Part shown: one piece after another, positions 38,918 to 45,927 of the stretch
How positions within the stretch are numbered: position 1 is the first letter of the stretch
Layout: each line of letters starts with the position of its first letter
Assembly (NCBI GenBank): GCA_020848545.1
Contig: JADLHZ010000009.1
Span: forward strand, 1-64,000
DNA length: 64,000 nt
Direction: 5' to 3'
Origin: Deltaproteobacteria bacterium
GTDB lineage: Bacteria > Myxococcota > JADLHZ01
The notes under the pieces: generated by a model
Seen by the model: only the letters and a program-made list of their open reading frames with translations
The model's database searches: none
Told to the model about the DNA's origin: nothing
Position numbers and translations under genes: made by a program

Positions 38918-40572
38918 TTCGCCTCATCCCGTTGGGTGGCCTCGGCGAGATCGGCATGAACGCGATGATCGTGGCGTACGAGAACGACGCGATCATGATC
39001 GACTGCGGCGTGCTCTTTCCGGATCCCGAGATGCACGGCATCGACCTCGTGATCCCGGACTTCTCGGTGCTGAAGTCGCTGAAGTTGAAGCTGCACGGCT
39101 ACGTCATCACGCATGGCCACGAAGATCACATCGGCGCCTTGCCGTATGCGCTGCAGGTGCAGGACGCGCCCATTTTCGCGAGCCGCTTCACCTGCGGCCT
39201 CATCCAGCACAAGCTCGGCGAGTGGGGCCTCACCTATGCTTTGGAGCTCGTCCGCCCGCGCCAGACGATGACGCTCGGGCCCTTCGAGCTCGAGTTTCTC
39301 AGCGTCACGCACTCGATCCCGGACGGCCTGGCGATCGCGATTGGCACGCCTCTGGGAACCGTGATCCATACCGGCGACTTCAAGATCGACCATCGGCCGG
39401 TCGGCGGCGAGACGACGGATCTCGCGCGTTTCGGCGAGCTTGGCGATCGCGGGGTCTTGGCGCTGCTCTCGGACTCGACGAACGCCGAGATCGAAGGCGT
39501 GTCGCAGTCCGAAGCCGCGATCGCCGATGGCCTAGAGCAAGCGATGCGCGACGCTCAGGGGCGCATCTTCATCGCGTCGTTCGCCAGCCACGTCTATCGC
39601 ATGCAAACGATCATCGACCTGAGCCAGAAGCTCGGTCGCAAGATCGTGTTGAACGGCCGCAGCATGGTGAACAACTGTCGCATTGCGCGCGATCTCGGCG
39701 TGTTGAAGGTCTCGGACGACATGTTCGTGCCGCTCGAGCAGGCCAAGGAGCGCGACCCGAAGACGCTGACGATCCTGACGACGGGCTCGCAAGCGGAGCC
39801 GACGAGCGCGATCGCCAAGCTCGCGTTCGGCGAAGGCCAGCACTTGTCGGTCAGCGACGGCGACCTCGTCATCTTCTCGTCGCGATCGATCCCCGGCAAC
39901 GAGCGCGCGATCACCAAAGCGATCGACGGGCTCACGCGGCGCGGCGCCGAGGTGCTCTACTGGCAAGTGGCGAAGGTGCATACGAGCGGCCACGCGCACA
40001 AAGAAGAGCAGCGGCTCATGATCAACCTCTGTAAGCCGCGCTTCTTCGTGCCGATTCACGGCGAGCTGCACCACTTGAAGTCGCATGCGCGTACCGCCGC
40101 GGCCTGTCGCGTCGACGCCGAGCGCGTGTTTACGATCGAGGACGGGCAGTCGTTGGAGCTTCAGCGCGGCGACGACGGCGAAGTGCACGCCCGCCTCGGC
40201 GAACGCCACGTGGCGCGCAAGATCTTCGTCGACGGCAAAGGCATCGGCGACGTGGGCGAGGCGGTGATCCGCGATCGCGCGCAGCTCGCGCACGCCGGCA
40301 TGGTGATCTGCGTGGTCACGATCGATCAGACGACCGGCGACATCACGCAGGGTCCGGATCTATTGACGAAGGGCATCTTCGGCGACGCCGAGCACCCGAC
40401 GCTCTTCGAAGAAGCGAAGCAGTGGGTTCGCAAAGGACTCGAGGAGCACACCGCCGAAGCGCGCTGCGATCGGCCGGCGATGGAAGAGTCGATCCGCGCG
40501 TCCTTGCGTCGCTTCTTCCGCAAAGAGCTCGAGCGCAAACCGGTCGTGCTCCCGCTCGTGCTCAACGTTTGA
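38914..40572 (+). CDS. rnj: Ribonuclease J
   Basis: A 552-residue RNase J of the metallo-beta-lactamase/beta-CASP superfamily, an RNA 5'-3' exonuclease and endonuclease. It begins IRLIPLGGLGEIGMNAMIV, with the zinc site THGHEDH (His67, His69, Asp71, His72). The beta-CASP part shows TGSQAEP and SSRSIPGNE, and FVPIHGELHHL gives the later His. The GTG start overlaps the methyltransferase stop by four bases, fixing the start. Length and domain order are normal. Confidence 0.97.
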   Translation: MIRLIPLGGLGEIGMNAMIVAYENDAIMIDCGVLFPDPEMHGIDLVIPDFSVLKSLKLKLHGYVITHGHEDHIGALPYALQVQDAPIFASRFTCGLIQHKLGEWGLTYALELVRPRQTMTLGPFELEFLSVTHSIPDGLAIAIGTPLGTVIHTGDFKIDHRPVGGETTDLARFGELGDRGVLALLSDSTNAEIEGVSQSEAAIADGLEQAMRDAQGRIFIASFASHVYRMQTIIDLSQKLGRKIVLNGRSMVNNCRIARDLGVLKVSDDMFVPLEQAKERDPKTLTILTTGSQAEPTSAIAKLAFGEGQHLSVSDGDLVIFSSRSIPGNERAITKAIDGLTRRGAEVLYWQVAKVHTSGHAHKEEQRLMINLCKPRFFVPIHGELHHLKSHARTAAACRVDAERVFTIEDGQSLELQRGDDGEVHARLGERHVARKIFVDGKGIGDVGEAVIRDRAQLAHAGMVICVVTIDQTTGDITQGPDLLTKGIFGDAEHPTLFEEAKQWVRKGLEEHTAEARCDRPAMEESIRASLRRFFRKELERKPVVLPLVLNV

Positions 40573-40619
40573 TTGTCCGCGCCATGCGGACGGCGTCTTT
40601 GTAGATGCCGCGCGTCTCG

Positions 40620-41048
40620 CTACTTGCAGGTCTCGTCGCCCGGGTTCTGCTTCGCCATGCGATCGCGCAGCGCCTTCAGCTTCTCCACGTTCTTCTTGGC
40701 GATCGGCGAGAGCAGCGCGTCGTCGTACTTCGGATTGACCTTGTACCAAGGTTCCTTGCCGAAGAGCTGGCTCCACTTCGGCGTTTTGAACGCGCGACCG
40801 TACGCGGCGTAGATGCTGTTCCTGAGCAGATCGTAGGTCTCGCACGTCGGGACGTCGCTCGACGGCCAATCGAGCTCACAGAACTGCTCGCCTTCCTTGC
40901 CACAGACTTCGCAGATGAGATCGTGGGTGGCGTTCAGCGCGTCGTAGTCGAAGCGCACGAGCAGCCAGGCGTCGGAGCACTTCTTGACCGCGAGGGTGTT
41001 CGGCGCGTCGGGAATCTTGGCGGCGAAGAGAAACAAGGCGAGCCACAT
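40620..41048 (-). CDS. YARHG domain exported protein
   Basis: A 142-residue protein with a short hydrophobic N-terminus (MWLALFLFAAK) suggesting export. Six cysteines lie in the first 90 residues. A C-terminal YARHG-type domain follows: LRNSIYAAYGRAF, then W...LFGKEPWYKVNP and LSPIAKKNVEKLK. YARHG domains are extracellular, of unknown function, often in lipoproteins or peptidase-linked proteins. The start at 41048 was chosen for the signal-like segment; the frame stays open upstream to 41339, but that part has no signal and is probably not coding. Confidence 0.8.
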   Translation of the reverse strand: MWLALFLFAAKIPDAPNTLAVKKCSDAWLLVRFDYDALNATHDLICEVCGKEGEQFCELDWPSSDVPTCETYDLLRNSIYAAYGRAFKTPKWSQLFGKEPWYKVNPKYDDALLSPIAKKNVEKLKALRDRMAKQNPGDETCK

Positions 41049-41225
41049 GCGAGCGCGCGTACGCGACGAGGCTCGCCGAAAGCAAGCGCTGCGTGACTTC
41101 TGGCACGCCTCACCGGCAACACGACGACGACAAGGAGGCCATGAGACCCCGCCATCTCGCACTGTCCCCCGTTCCGCGCCGAAGATCTCGACTGCAGACC
41201 CGATCCCAGGCCGACGCCCAAGCCC

Positions 41226-41488
41226 ATGCCCGTGACGAAGAACTTCGACGCCTATCCCGTTGAATCCGCCGCGAGAGCTCGCTTCGTTTTCGAAGTCGAC
41301 ACCCATCATGTCGACGTCTCGGTCCCGATGGCACGCCATTCATTTATGATCTCGCAGCGAGCGCGGATGGGATCAGCGTCGACGTGACGGCCGACTTCGC
41401 GTCGCGCATCGCGCTCGTCGAGAAGCTTCCGCCGCTACGGCCCTGCGCAACCGAGTTTCACTTGACGACGCGCGCGGCCGTGGCTTAG
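41226..41488 (+). pseudogene. Possible frameshifted small gene remnant
   Basis: An ATG frame from 41226 runs through FDAYPVESAARARFVFEVD. Past a frame change near 41320 the sequence reads on in another frame as GTPFIYDLAASADG to a TAG at 41486-41488. Together they would make about 87 residues. Evidence is only that both halves look protein-like. The rest of 41049-41503 shows nothing else. Confidence 0.25.
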
Positions 41489-41503
41489 ACCCGCGCCTCC
41501 TTT

Positions 41504-41580
41504 GGCGAGGTAGCTCAGGTGGTTAGAGCGGCGGTCTCATAAGCCGTAGGTCGAGGGTTCAACTCCCTCCCTCGCCACCA
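41504..41580 (+). tRNA. tRNA-Met (CAT), elongator; integration target
   Basis: A complete 77-base tRNA with encoded CCA. The acceptor strand is GGCGAGG paired with CCTCGCC, the D arm is GCTCAGGTGGTTAGAGC, the anticodon loop CTCATAA (CAT), and the T arm GAGGGTTCAACTCCCTC. Its 3' half (from 41536) is the left copy of the 49-bp repeat bounding the integrative element, so the host tRNA stays intact after integration. Confidence 0.97.
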
Positions 41581-42831
41581 TTGGATTCCCTTTTCTTCCG
41601 CAGGTTTGGCGTTCGGTTCTTCCGACGCGATCACCTTCGTCTGCTTCCGCGGCAGCAAAGTGGCAGCAAGCTGGAAGTCGAGACGGTTCACCTCGGCTCG
41701 CAGGTACTCCGGCTGCAGATGTGCGTAGGTGCTCATCGTGATCTGCGGGCTCGAATGGCGGAGCACTTTCTGCACCGCGCCCGGGTTCGCGCCGGACATC
41801 ATCAAGAGGCTCGCGGTCGTGTGACGTAGATCGTGAAAGCGGATCGGCCGGACTTCCGCTTTCACCCAGAGCTTGCGCTTGTGCGTCGGACAATGGCGCA
41901 GCTCTTGGTCGCTCGCCTTCTCTTTGTGGCCGCACGCCTTCACGCGGCAGACGTGCTCGTAGCCGGTAACGAGGCCCGCGTGCTTCATCGCCCGCCGGAG
42001 CACGTCTTCAAACGGCGCGTGTTGGCTGAACATCGTGCCGTCAGGCTTCGGAAACACGAGCTCGCTCGGCGACGCGTCGACGGCCTCGCGCAGGAACGGG
42101 AGCAGATCGTCCGCGATCGGAATCGAGTCGGCGTGGCCGCCCTTCGTCGTATCGCGACCGTATGAACGTGCGACCGCGATCTGGCGGTTCTCGAAGTCGA
42201 TGTCTTGCTTGCGCAGGCCGAGCAGCTCGCCTTTGCGCAGGCCGGTGTAGAGCGCTGTCGCGAACAGCGGTCGCCACTTCTTCGGCAGCGCCATGAACAA
42301 CGCCGGCACTTCAGATGCTCGCAGAAAGCTCGGCAGTGCTTTCGGGACGCGTCTCGGCTTCACGCGCTTCGCCGGGTTGTCGCCGCTCCATCGCCCCGTG
42401 TCGATCGCCTTGCCGAACGCGCGCGAGACGTAGCGACGCAGGTGGTTGATTGATTGCGGCCCGAGATCGCCCGTCTTGCTCTGCAAAAACTCTTCGAGCT
42501 TGCCGGGCGTCAGTTGCGCCAAAGTGAGACGCCCCACGGCAGCCTCGACAAGGTGCTTCGTGACAACGCTCTTGTTGCGCTGCTGCGATGCGCTCGCCGC
42601 CGAATAGGTCTCGAGCCACCAGGTCATCAGCTCTGCGAGCGTCCCGCCGCCGTCCGGGTCAGGCAACGCTTCGAGCCCAAGCCGCTGCCGCTCGACCTTC
42701 TGCTCCACCTCTGCGAGCAGCCTCCGCGCCGCGGTCTTGTTTGGGGACCGCGTCGGCTTATCCACCCAGCGGCCGTGGGCGTCCTTGTAGCGCAGGTACC
42801 ACTTGCTTCGCTTCTCGTAGACCGAGCCCAT
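41515..42831 (-). CDS. int: Tyrosine recombinase (integrase) of the tRNA-Met element
   Basis: A 438-residue phage-type integrase. It has an AP2-like arm-binding N-terminus (VYEKRSKWYLRYKD), a SAM-like core-binding domain, and a catalytic domain with Arg199 (TGLRKGE), Lys230, His333-xx-Arg336 (HDLRH), His359 and Tyr369 (STYAH). All are present. An insertion at about 295-317 has Cys295, Cys300, Cys314 and His317, like a zinc knuckle. The last 21 residues (WRGRELNPRPTAYE...) are encoded antisense inside the tRNA-Met gene; the stop codon lies in the tRNA D arm. Start 42831 is preferred over 42855 by family fit. Divergent from the 42953 gene across a palindrome. Confidence 0.95.
   Translation of the reverse strand: MGSVYEKRSKWYLRYKDAHGRWVDKPTRSPNKTAARRLLAEVEQKVERQRLGLEALPDPDGGGTLAELMTWWLETYSAASASQQRNKSVVTKHLVEAAVGRLTLAQLTPGKLEEFLQSKTGDLGPQSINHLRRYVSRAFGKAIDTGRWSGDNPAKRVKPRRVPKALPSFLRASEVPALFMALPKKWRPLFATALYTGLRKGELLGLRKQDIDFENRQIAVARSYGRDTTKGGHADSIPIADDLLPFLREAVDASPSELVFPKPDGTMFSQHAPFEDVLRRAMKHAGLVTGYEHVCRVKACGHKEKASDQELRHCPTHKRKLWVKAEVRPIRFHDLRHTTASLLMMSGANPGAVQKVLRHSSPQITMSTYAHLQPEYLRAEVNRLDFQLAATLLPRKQTKVIASEEPNAKPAEEKGIQWWRGRELNPRPTAYETAALTT
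41536..41584 (+). repeat. attL: 49-bp direct repeat in tRNA-Met
   Basis: From CTCATAAGCC through the CCA end and four bases beyond (TTGG). Identical over all 49 bases to 45879-45927; the flanking bases on both sides differ, so the limits are exact. Left boundary of the integrative element. Confidence 0.95.
41651..41670 (+). repeat. Candidate integrase arm-type site, left
   Basis: GGCAGCAAAGTGGCAGCAAG contains two tandem GCAGCAA units. It matches 45742-45761 at 17 of 20 bases in the same orientation. It lies 67 bases inside attL, within the integrase coding region. Confidence 0.4.
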
Positions 42832-42893
42832 GGTGAGCCATCCTATCAGGCGCACTGACCGCCCGCCGTCAACACCCGATACGCAACCGTATT

Positions 42894-42908
42894 TATGTTG
42901 TCAACATA
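42894..42908. promoter_or_regulatory. 15-bp palindrome between divergent int and 42953 genes
   Basis: TATGTTG-T-CAACATA, 7-bp arms around one base, in an AT-rich island. On the minus strand it contains TTGACA, a perfect -35 box (complement of 42898-42903), with a weak TATCGG 17 bases on. Binding here would control int. The small putative DNA-binding protein next door is the natural candidate regulator. Confidence 0.6.
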
Positions 42909-42952
42909 GTATCTGTTGCACAGCAGGGCTTCGGCCTGCTACGGCCGCGCCC

Positions 42953-43264
42953 ATGCCTCGACCAAAGAAGACCGCTTCGACGACCCGCCCCGGCACGTTC
43001 CCACGGACGCTCAACTTCGATCCGGCCGAGTGGCACCGCTTCGACGAGAAGACGACGGCCGTCGGCATGTCCCCCGGCTCGCTCCTGCGCAAAGTCGTCA
43101 TCGACTACAACCAGGGCCTCTTCGTGAACATGTCCCGCTGCTCGCCCGACGTGATCACCGAGCTCAAGAAACGCCAAGCCGAGATCAAAGCCCTCGACAT
43201 CGAATCCGTCGTCCTCATGATCCTCGGCGAATGGGCCGCCGATCGCGCCAAGAAAAAACGCTGA
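42953..43264 (+). CDS. Small putative DNA-binding protein of the element (RHH-like)
   Basis: About 103 residues: a basic N-terminus (MPRPKKTAST), a strand-like RTLNFDPAEW followed by helices (FDEKTTAVGMSPGSLLRKVVIDYNQ). This is reminiscent of a ribbon-helix-helix (CopG-type) protein, then a helical C-terminus ending in a Lys-rich tail. Start 42953 fits the typical MPRPKK opening; the frame is open upstream to 42830 but that part overlaps the int start. Divergent from int with a palindrome between them, so it probably regulates int, itself, or both. The RHH assignment is by pattern only. Confidence 0.65.
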   Translation: MPRPKKTASTTRPGTFPRTLNFDPAEWHRFDEKTTAVGMSPGSLLRKVVIDYNQGLFVNMSRCSPDVITELKKRQAEIKALDIESVVLMILGEWAADRAKKKR

Positions 43265-43373
43265 CTCTCTTCTCTCGTCCCCTTCGAACCCACTGTCCTT
43301 ACCGATCCGAACCCTCCCCACTTTACCCGCTCCTCCCCTTCTCCTCGCTTCCCTGCCTTCCGCTCCCGCTCCC

Positions 43374-43476
43374 CGCACTCCTGCCGTACTTCCAAAACTG
43401 GAGACATCACCACCGTCGTCGAGGGGGTGATGTCTCCAGTTGCCCGCGCCGCGGTGGCAAGTACGGCAGGAGTGCG
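43374..43476. repeat. Nested perfect inverted repeats (large hairpin)
   Basis: Outer 18-bp arms (43374-43391 and 43459-43476) and inner 16-bp arms (43396-43411 and 43426-43441) are both perfect. The inner loop is 14 bases; the outer arms are separated from the inner by 4 bases on the left and 17 on the right. The whole can fold into a bulged hairpin about 34 bp long. A pyrimidine-rich tract (43265-43373) precedes it. No open frame crosses it convincingly. Confidence 0.9.
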
Positions 43477-43506
43477 ATCTTGTTCGCGATTCGCGCGGTA
43501 AAAAGT

Positions 43507-43565
43507 GGTCTTAACGTGGTCCGGCGCTGACCACGTTAGGACCAAGATAAGACCACGTTAAGACC
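43507..43565. repeat. Three-copy 15-bp repeat, one inverted
   Basis: GACCACGTTARGACC occurs at 43529-43543 and 43551-43565; its exact complement is at 43507-43521. The first and third copies are a perfect inverted pair. Confidence 0.9.
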
Positions 43566-43585
43566 GGATCTCCGCCGCCGGGTAA

Positions 43586-43645
43586 TGAATGGCCGGCTAC
43601 ATAGGTAACGGATCTGACCGGGGAAAATCTGAATGGCCGGCTACA
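43586..43645. repeat. 16-bp direct repeat pair
   Basis: TGAATGGCCGGCTACA is present at 43586-43601 and 43630-43645, 28 bases apart. With the hairpin and the 15-mers it fills the 470-base noncoding block 43265-43737. Nothing gene-like was seen there. Confidence 0.85.
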
Positions 43646-43737
43646 CCGACAAGAGGTCACAAACAACTTCGAGCTCTGCTTCTTGTCTGCTGTAACTTGG
43701 GAGCATCGATGAACCTGCACTTCCCGAACCGTCGGGC

Positions 43738-44895
43738 CTACGGGTGCGTGACGCCGGTGTTTTCGCCTACGGCAACCCACTTGCCATTCGCGTAGATCAC
43801 AGCCGAGAGAGCCGGTGTGCCCGCAGGCTCGGGAAACGGCAGCGCCGGGATCGTCTCTCGCAAGCGCCAGACACTGAGATCGCTCGACGTGCAGATGCGT
43901 TGTTGAGCACCGACCGTAACGAAGATCCCTTGCGCGAACGCGACGTCCGCGAACGGGCAAGCGCCCTCGTCTGGCGTGACCATGGTCCAGTGTCGACCGT
44001 CGCTCGAACTGAGCAGGCGCGCACCCATGCCGGCGCCGCCGCTGCCGAGCGCAACGAAGCGATCGCCGGTGAAGCGCAGCGAATGGACGCTGTCTACCGC
44101 AGGATGATCGGTCTCTTCCTGCCAGGTGATAGCATTCGTCGAGCTATAGATTGCGCCGCTCCCCGATACCGCGACAAAGCGTCCGGCACCAAAAGCTACG
44201 TCTTGACCGACCGTCGCCGGCAAGTTCGATGCGCTGTTGCTCCACGCCCCGTTCGCACGAACGACATTCGGCAAGACGACGATGGTGCCGTCTTCCGCAG
44301 CCGCGATTTGACGACCCATCGTCGCTGGTGTGAACTCGGTCGCCCAGCTCACGCCATCTGCCGAGGAATAAATACCGCCGGTGAAAGCGGCGATGTAGAA
44401 CTTGCCCTGCGTGAACACAACCCGCCCGAGGCCGCTGCCGGGAAAAGCGCTATCTGTCCACGTCGTGCCATCGGTCGAACGCAGCACCTTTGTCGTCGGC
44501 TTTCCGGCGCTGCTGGCGACGAAGACACCGCCGCCGTAGGCGATCGCCGCCACATCCCCTGGCACGCTACCGATCACCCAGCCTTCGAGGGGCGATGCTG
44601 GCGTCGCTGAGATCTTCGCGGCGTCGTCGCCGTTCGTCGCTCGCACGAGGTAGTCGTAGGTCCTTCCGTTTACCGCCGGTGTGTGGACAAAGCGTGGCTC
44701 GCTTGTTGTCGCAGTGCGACCGCCCGCACCTTCCTGCACTGTGACCGTGTAGCCGTCGGCGTCCGCGACGGCATCCCATTCCAACAGGACCTGTTGATCG
44801 CTTGCGGTGGCGCGCAAGTTCTGGGGCGCTGCCGGTTTCTGCTTCGCCGGCGTTCCGCAAGCCACAACCAGCGCCAAAACTAACCCGCGTTTCAT
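43738..44895 (-). CDS. Lipoprotein with FN3 domain and beta-propeller-like repeats
   Basis: A 385-residue predicted lipoprotein: MKRGLVLALVVAC with lipobox Cys13. Residues about 22-100 form a fibronectin type III domain (PQNLRATASDQQVLLEWDAV). The rest has repeated units with the sialidase/BNR-like pattern S-S-x-D-G-x-x-W (YSSADGVSW, SSSDGRHW, STDGTTW), as in a beta-propeller. No catalytic residues of a sialidase are evident. It is cargo of the integrative element with no clear mobility role; surface binding is a reasonable guess. The neighbouring chromosomal lipoproteins have similar style, so it may have been picked up locally. Confidence 0.9.
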   Translation of the reverse strand: MKRGLVLALVVACGTPAKQKPAAPQNLRATASDQQVLLEWDAVADADGYTVTVQEGAGGRTATTSEPRFVHTPAVNGRTYDYLVRATNGDDAAKISATPASPLEGWVIGSVPGDVAAIAYGGGVFVASSAGKPTTKVLRSTDGTTWTDSAFPGSGLGRVVFTQGKFYIAAFTGGIYSSADGVSWATEFTPATMGRQIAAAEDGTIVVLPNVVRANGAWSNSASNLPATVGQDVAFGAGRFVAVSGSGAIYSSTNAITWQEETDHPAVDSVHSLRFTGDRFVALGSGGAGMGARLLSSSDGRHWTMVTPDEGACPFADVAFAQGIFVTVGAQQRICTSSDLSVWRLRETIPALPFPEPAGTPALSAVIYANGKWVAVGENTGVTHP

Positions 44896-45010
44896 CTCTC
44901 AAGCAAACCTGCGATAGGATCCGCTGTCACGTTTTTCCCTTGGCGTGCTCCCTTCGAGAACTCGTACTCGCCACTACTCGCCACGCAGGGTGTTCTTCTT
45001 CATCGAACCA

Positions 45011-45307
45011 TCAGCGATCCGCCCAGTAGCCGGGCTCCCGGCGATCATGCGCGAACGCAACGATCAAGATCTTCTCGGCAGACACGCGGTACACGACGGA
45101 GAAAGGGAACCGATGCAGCGTCAGTCTGCGCGTCCCGTGCAGATGCGACGGCGCGCGATCAGGCATCGCGAGGATGCTTTCGATCGCGTGGTCCATCGCA
45201 GCGACGAACGCCGTAGCGACGATTGGATTGCGCTCGGCATACCAACGTCGCGCGTGGCGAGCTTCGGCAATCGCTTGAGGATGAAACTCGAGCAGTGGCG
45301 CCGTCAT
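45011..45307 (-). CDS. RelE/ParE family toxin
   Basis: A 98-residue toxin of the ParE/RelE fold: FHPQAIAEARHARRWYAERNP at the N-terminus, RRLTLHRFPFSVVYRV in the central sheet and VVYRV...IVAFAHDRREPGYW at the end. This pattern is typical of ParE-like proteins. The ATG overlaps the antitoxin stop (ATGA), with the antitoxin first in the operon as usual. It would stabilise the element post-segregationally; gyrase is the ParE target in known cases. Confidence 0.92.
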   Translation of the reverse strand: MTAPLLEFHPQAIAEARHARRWYAERNPIVATAFVAAMDHAIESILAMPDRAPSHLHGTRRLTLHRFPFSVVYRVSAEKILIVAFAHDRREPGYWADR

Positions 45308-45534
45308 TCGTCCGAGAGAATCTGCCGTCGGGCTTCATCCCAGGGCACGGGCTTCACTTTTCCGGAGTCGACTTCCACAAGGCGCTTGGCGATCTCTGCG
45401 CTCCAAGCGGCTTCCGCGTTCGCATCGACAGCGCCGTCGTCGAGGCTCTCGATGAGCTTGCCCACGATCGCGGCGCGCGCCTCTCGGGGCAGACGCAGCA
45501 CCTCTTCCACGAGCTTTGAAGTTGCAGGATCCAT
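45304..45534 (-). CDS. Addiction module antitoxin
   Basis: A 76-residue protein of the addiction-module component type. The N-terminal helix is LVEEVLRLPREARAAIVGKLIESL; the C-terminal AAWSAEIAKRLVEVDSGKVKPVPWDEARRQI is the toxin-binding half with the conserved VPWDEAR. The start at 45534 fits the family; the frame runs upstream to 45666 without support. Its stop overlaps the toxin start, so the two are co-translated. Confidence 0.92.
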   Translation of the reverse strand: MDPATSKLVEEVLRLPREARAAIVGKLIESLDDGAVDANAEAAWSAEIAKRLVEVDSGKVKPVPWDEARRQILSDE

Positions 45535-45575
45535 CACGGTTAAGTTTATCACTGCGAAGCCAAGAAGGGCTATCG

Positions 45576-45728
45576 TCATTTTTTGTGGCTCAGTCCGTCG
45601 AGCGCCGACTCCGGAATGCGAATCGCGCTGAGCACGCGCACGTGCCGAAGCAGCCCACGCGCGCACAGCTTGTAGATCGTCGCCACCGATACAGACATGC
45701 GGCCGGCGGCTTCTCTTGCTGACAGCAT
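45576..45728 (-). CDS. Excisionase-like HTH protein
   Basis: A 50-residue protein with a MerR/excisionase-type helix-turn-helix (LSAREAAGRMSVSVATIYKLCARGLLRHVRV, split here as the HTH and wing, ending ESALDGL). It lies beside attR, so Xis is the natural guess. The frame is open far upstream: no stop lies between this ATG, the att repeat at 45879-45927 and beyond to 46157. The frame through the repeat is the same as that of the integrase at attL. In the excised circle the integrase would therefore continue into this HTH (see findings). Confidence 0.75.
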   Translation of the reverse strand: MLSAREAAGRMSVSVATIYKLCARGLLRHVRVLSAIRIPESALDGLSHKK

Positions 45729-45741
45729 GCGCTCGGAGCGT

Positions 45742-45865
45742 GTCAGCAAACTGGCAGCAAACGGACGGCGAAACGCTGCAAACGGCGGCGAAACGCTGGA
45801 GTCGACAAGACGAGAATCCCCAACGATTTCACACTCGCTGCTACCCGCTGCAACGTCCTGCAAAC
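45742..45865. repeat. Cluster of CWGCAAAC repeats, candidate integrase arm sites, right
   Basis: CAGCAAAC or CTGCAAAC occurs at 45744-45751, 45755-45762, 45776-45783 and 45858-45865, all on the plus strand. The first pair (45742-45761) matches 41651-41670 near attL. Spacing and clustering beside attR fit arm-type integrase or excisionase sites. Confidence 0.45.
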
Positions 45866-45878
45866 CGCTCTCGGCCGA

Positions 45879-45927
45879 CTCATAAGCCGTAGGTCGAGGG
45901 TTCAACTCCCTCCCTCGCCACCATTGG
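45879..45927 (+). repeat. attR: 49-bp direct repeat (displaced tRNA-Met 3' half)
   Basis: Exact copy of 41536-41584, containing anticodon loop to CCA plus TTGG, without the tRNA 5' half. Right boundary of the element. From here to 46218 I see no supportable gene. Confidence 0.95.

Larger units (their letters stand above)
41536..45927. mobile_element. 4.4-kb integrative element in tRNA-Met
   Basis: Bounded by 49-bp perfect direct repeats; one end is the 3' half of an intact tRNA-Met gene, the other a displaced copy. Contents in order: integrase next to attL (usual position), a small putative DNA-binding protein, a noncoding block with nested hairpin and repeats, a lipoprotein gene, a ParE-type toxin, its antitoxin and an excisionase-like HTH protein next to attR. 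No replication, conjugation or capsid gene was found, so it would need helper functions to move, or be a reduced element. The toxin-antitoxin pair would stabilise it. The excised circle would be 4343 bp. Confidence 0.9.

Noticed and set aside
43589-43795. 68-codon plus-strand frame in the element's noncoding block
   Set aside because: It runs through direct repeats and into the end of the lipoprotein gene on the other strand; its translation has no protein-like pattern.
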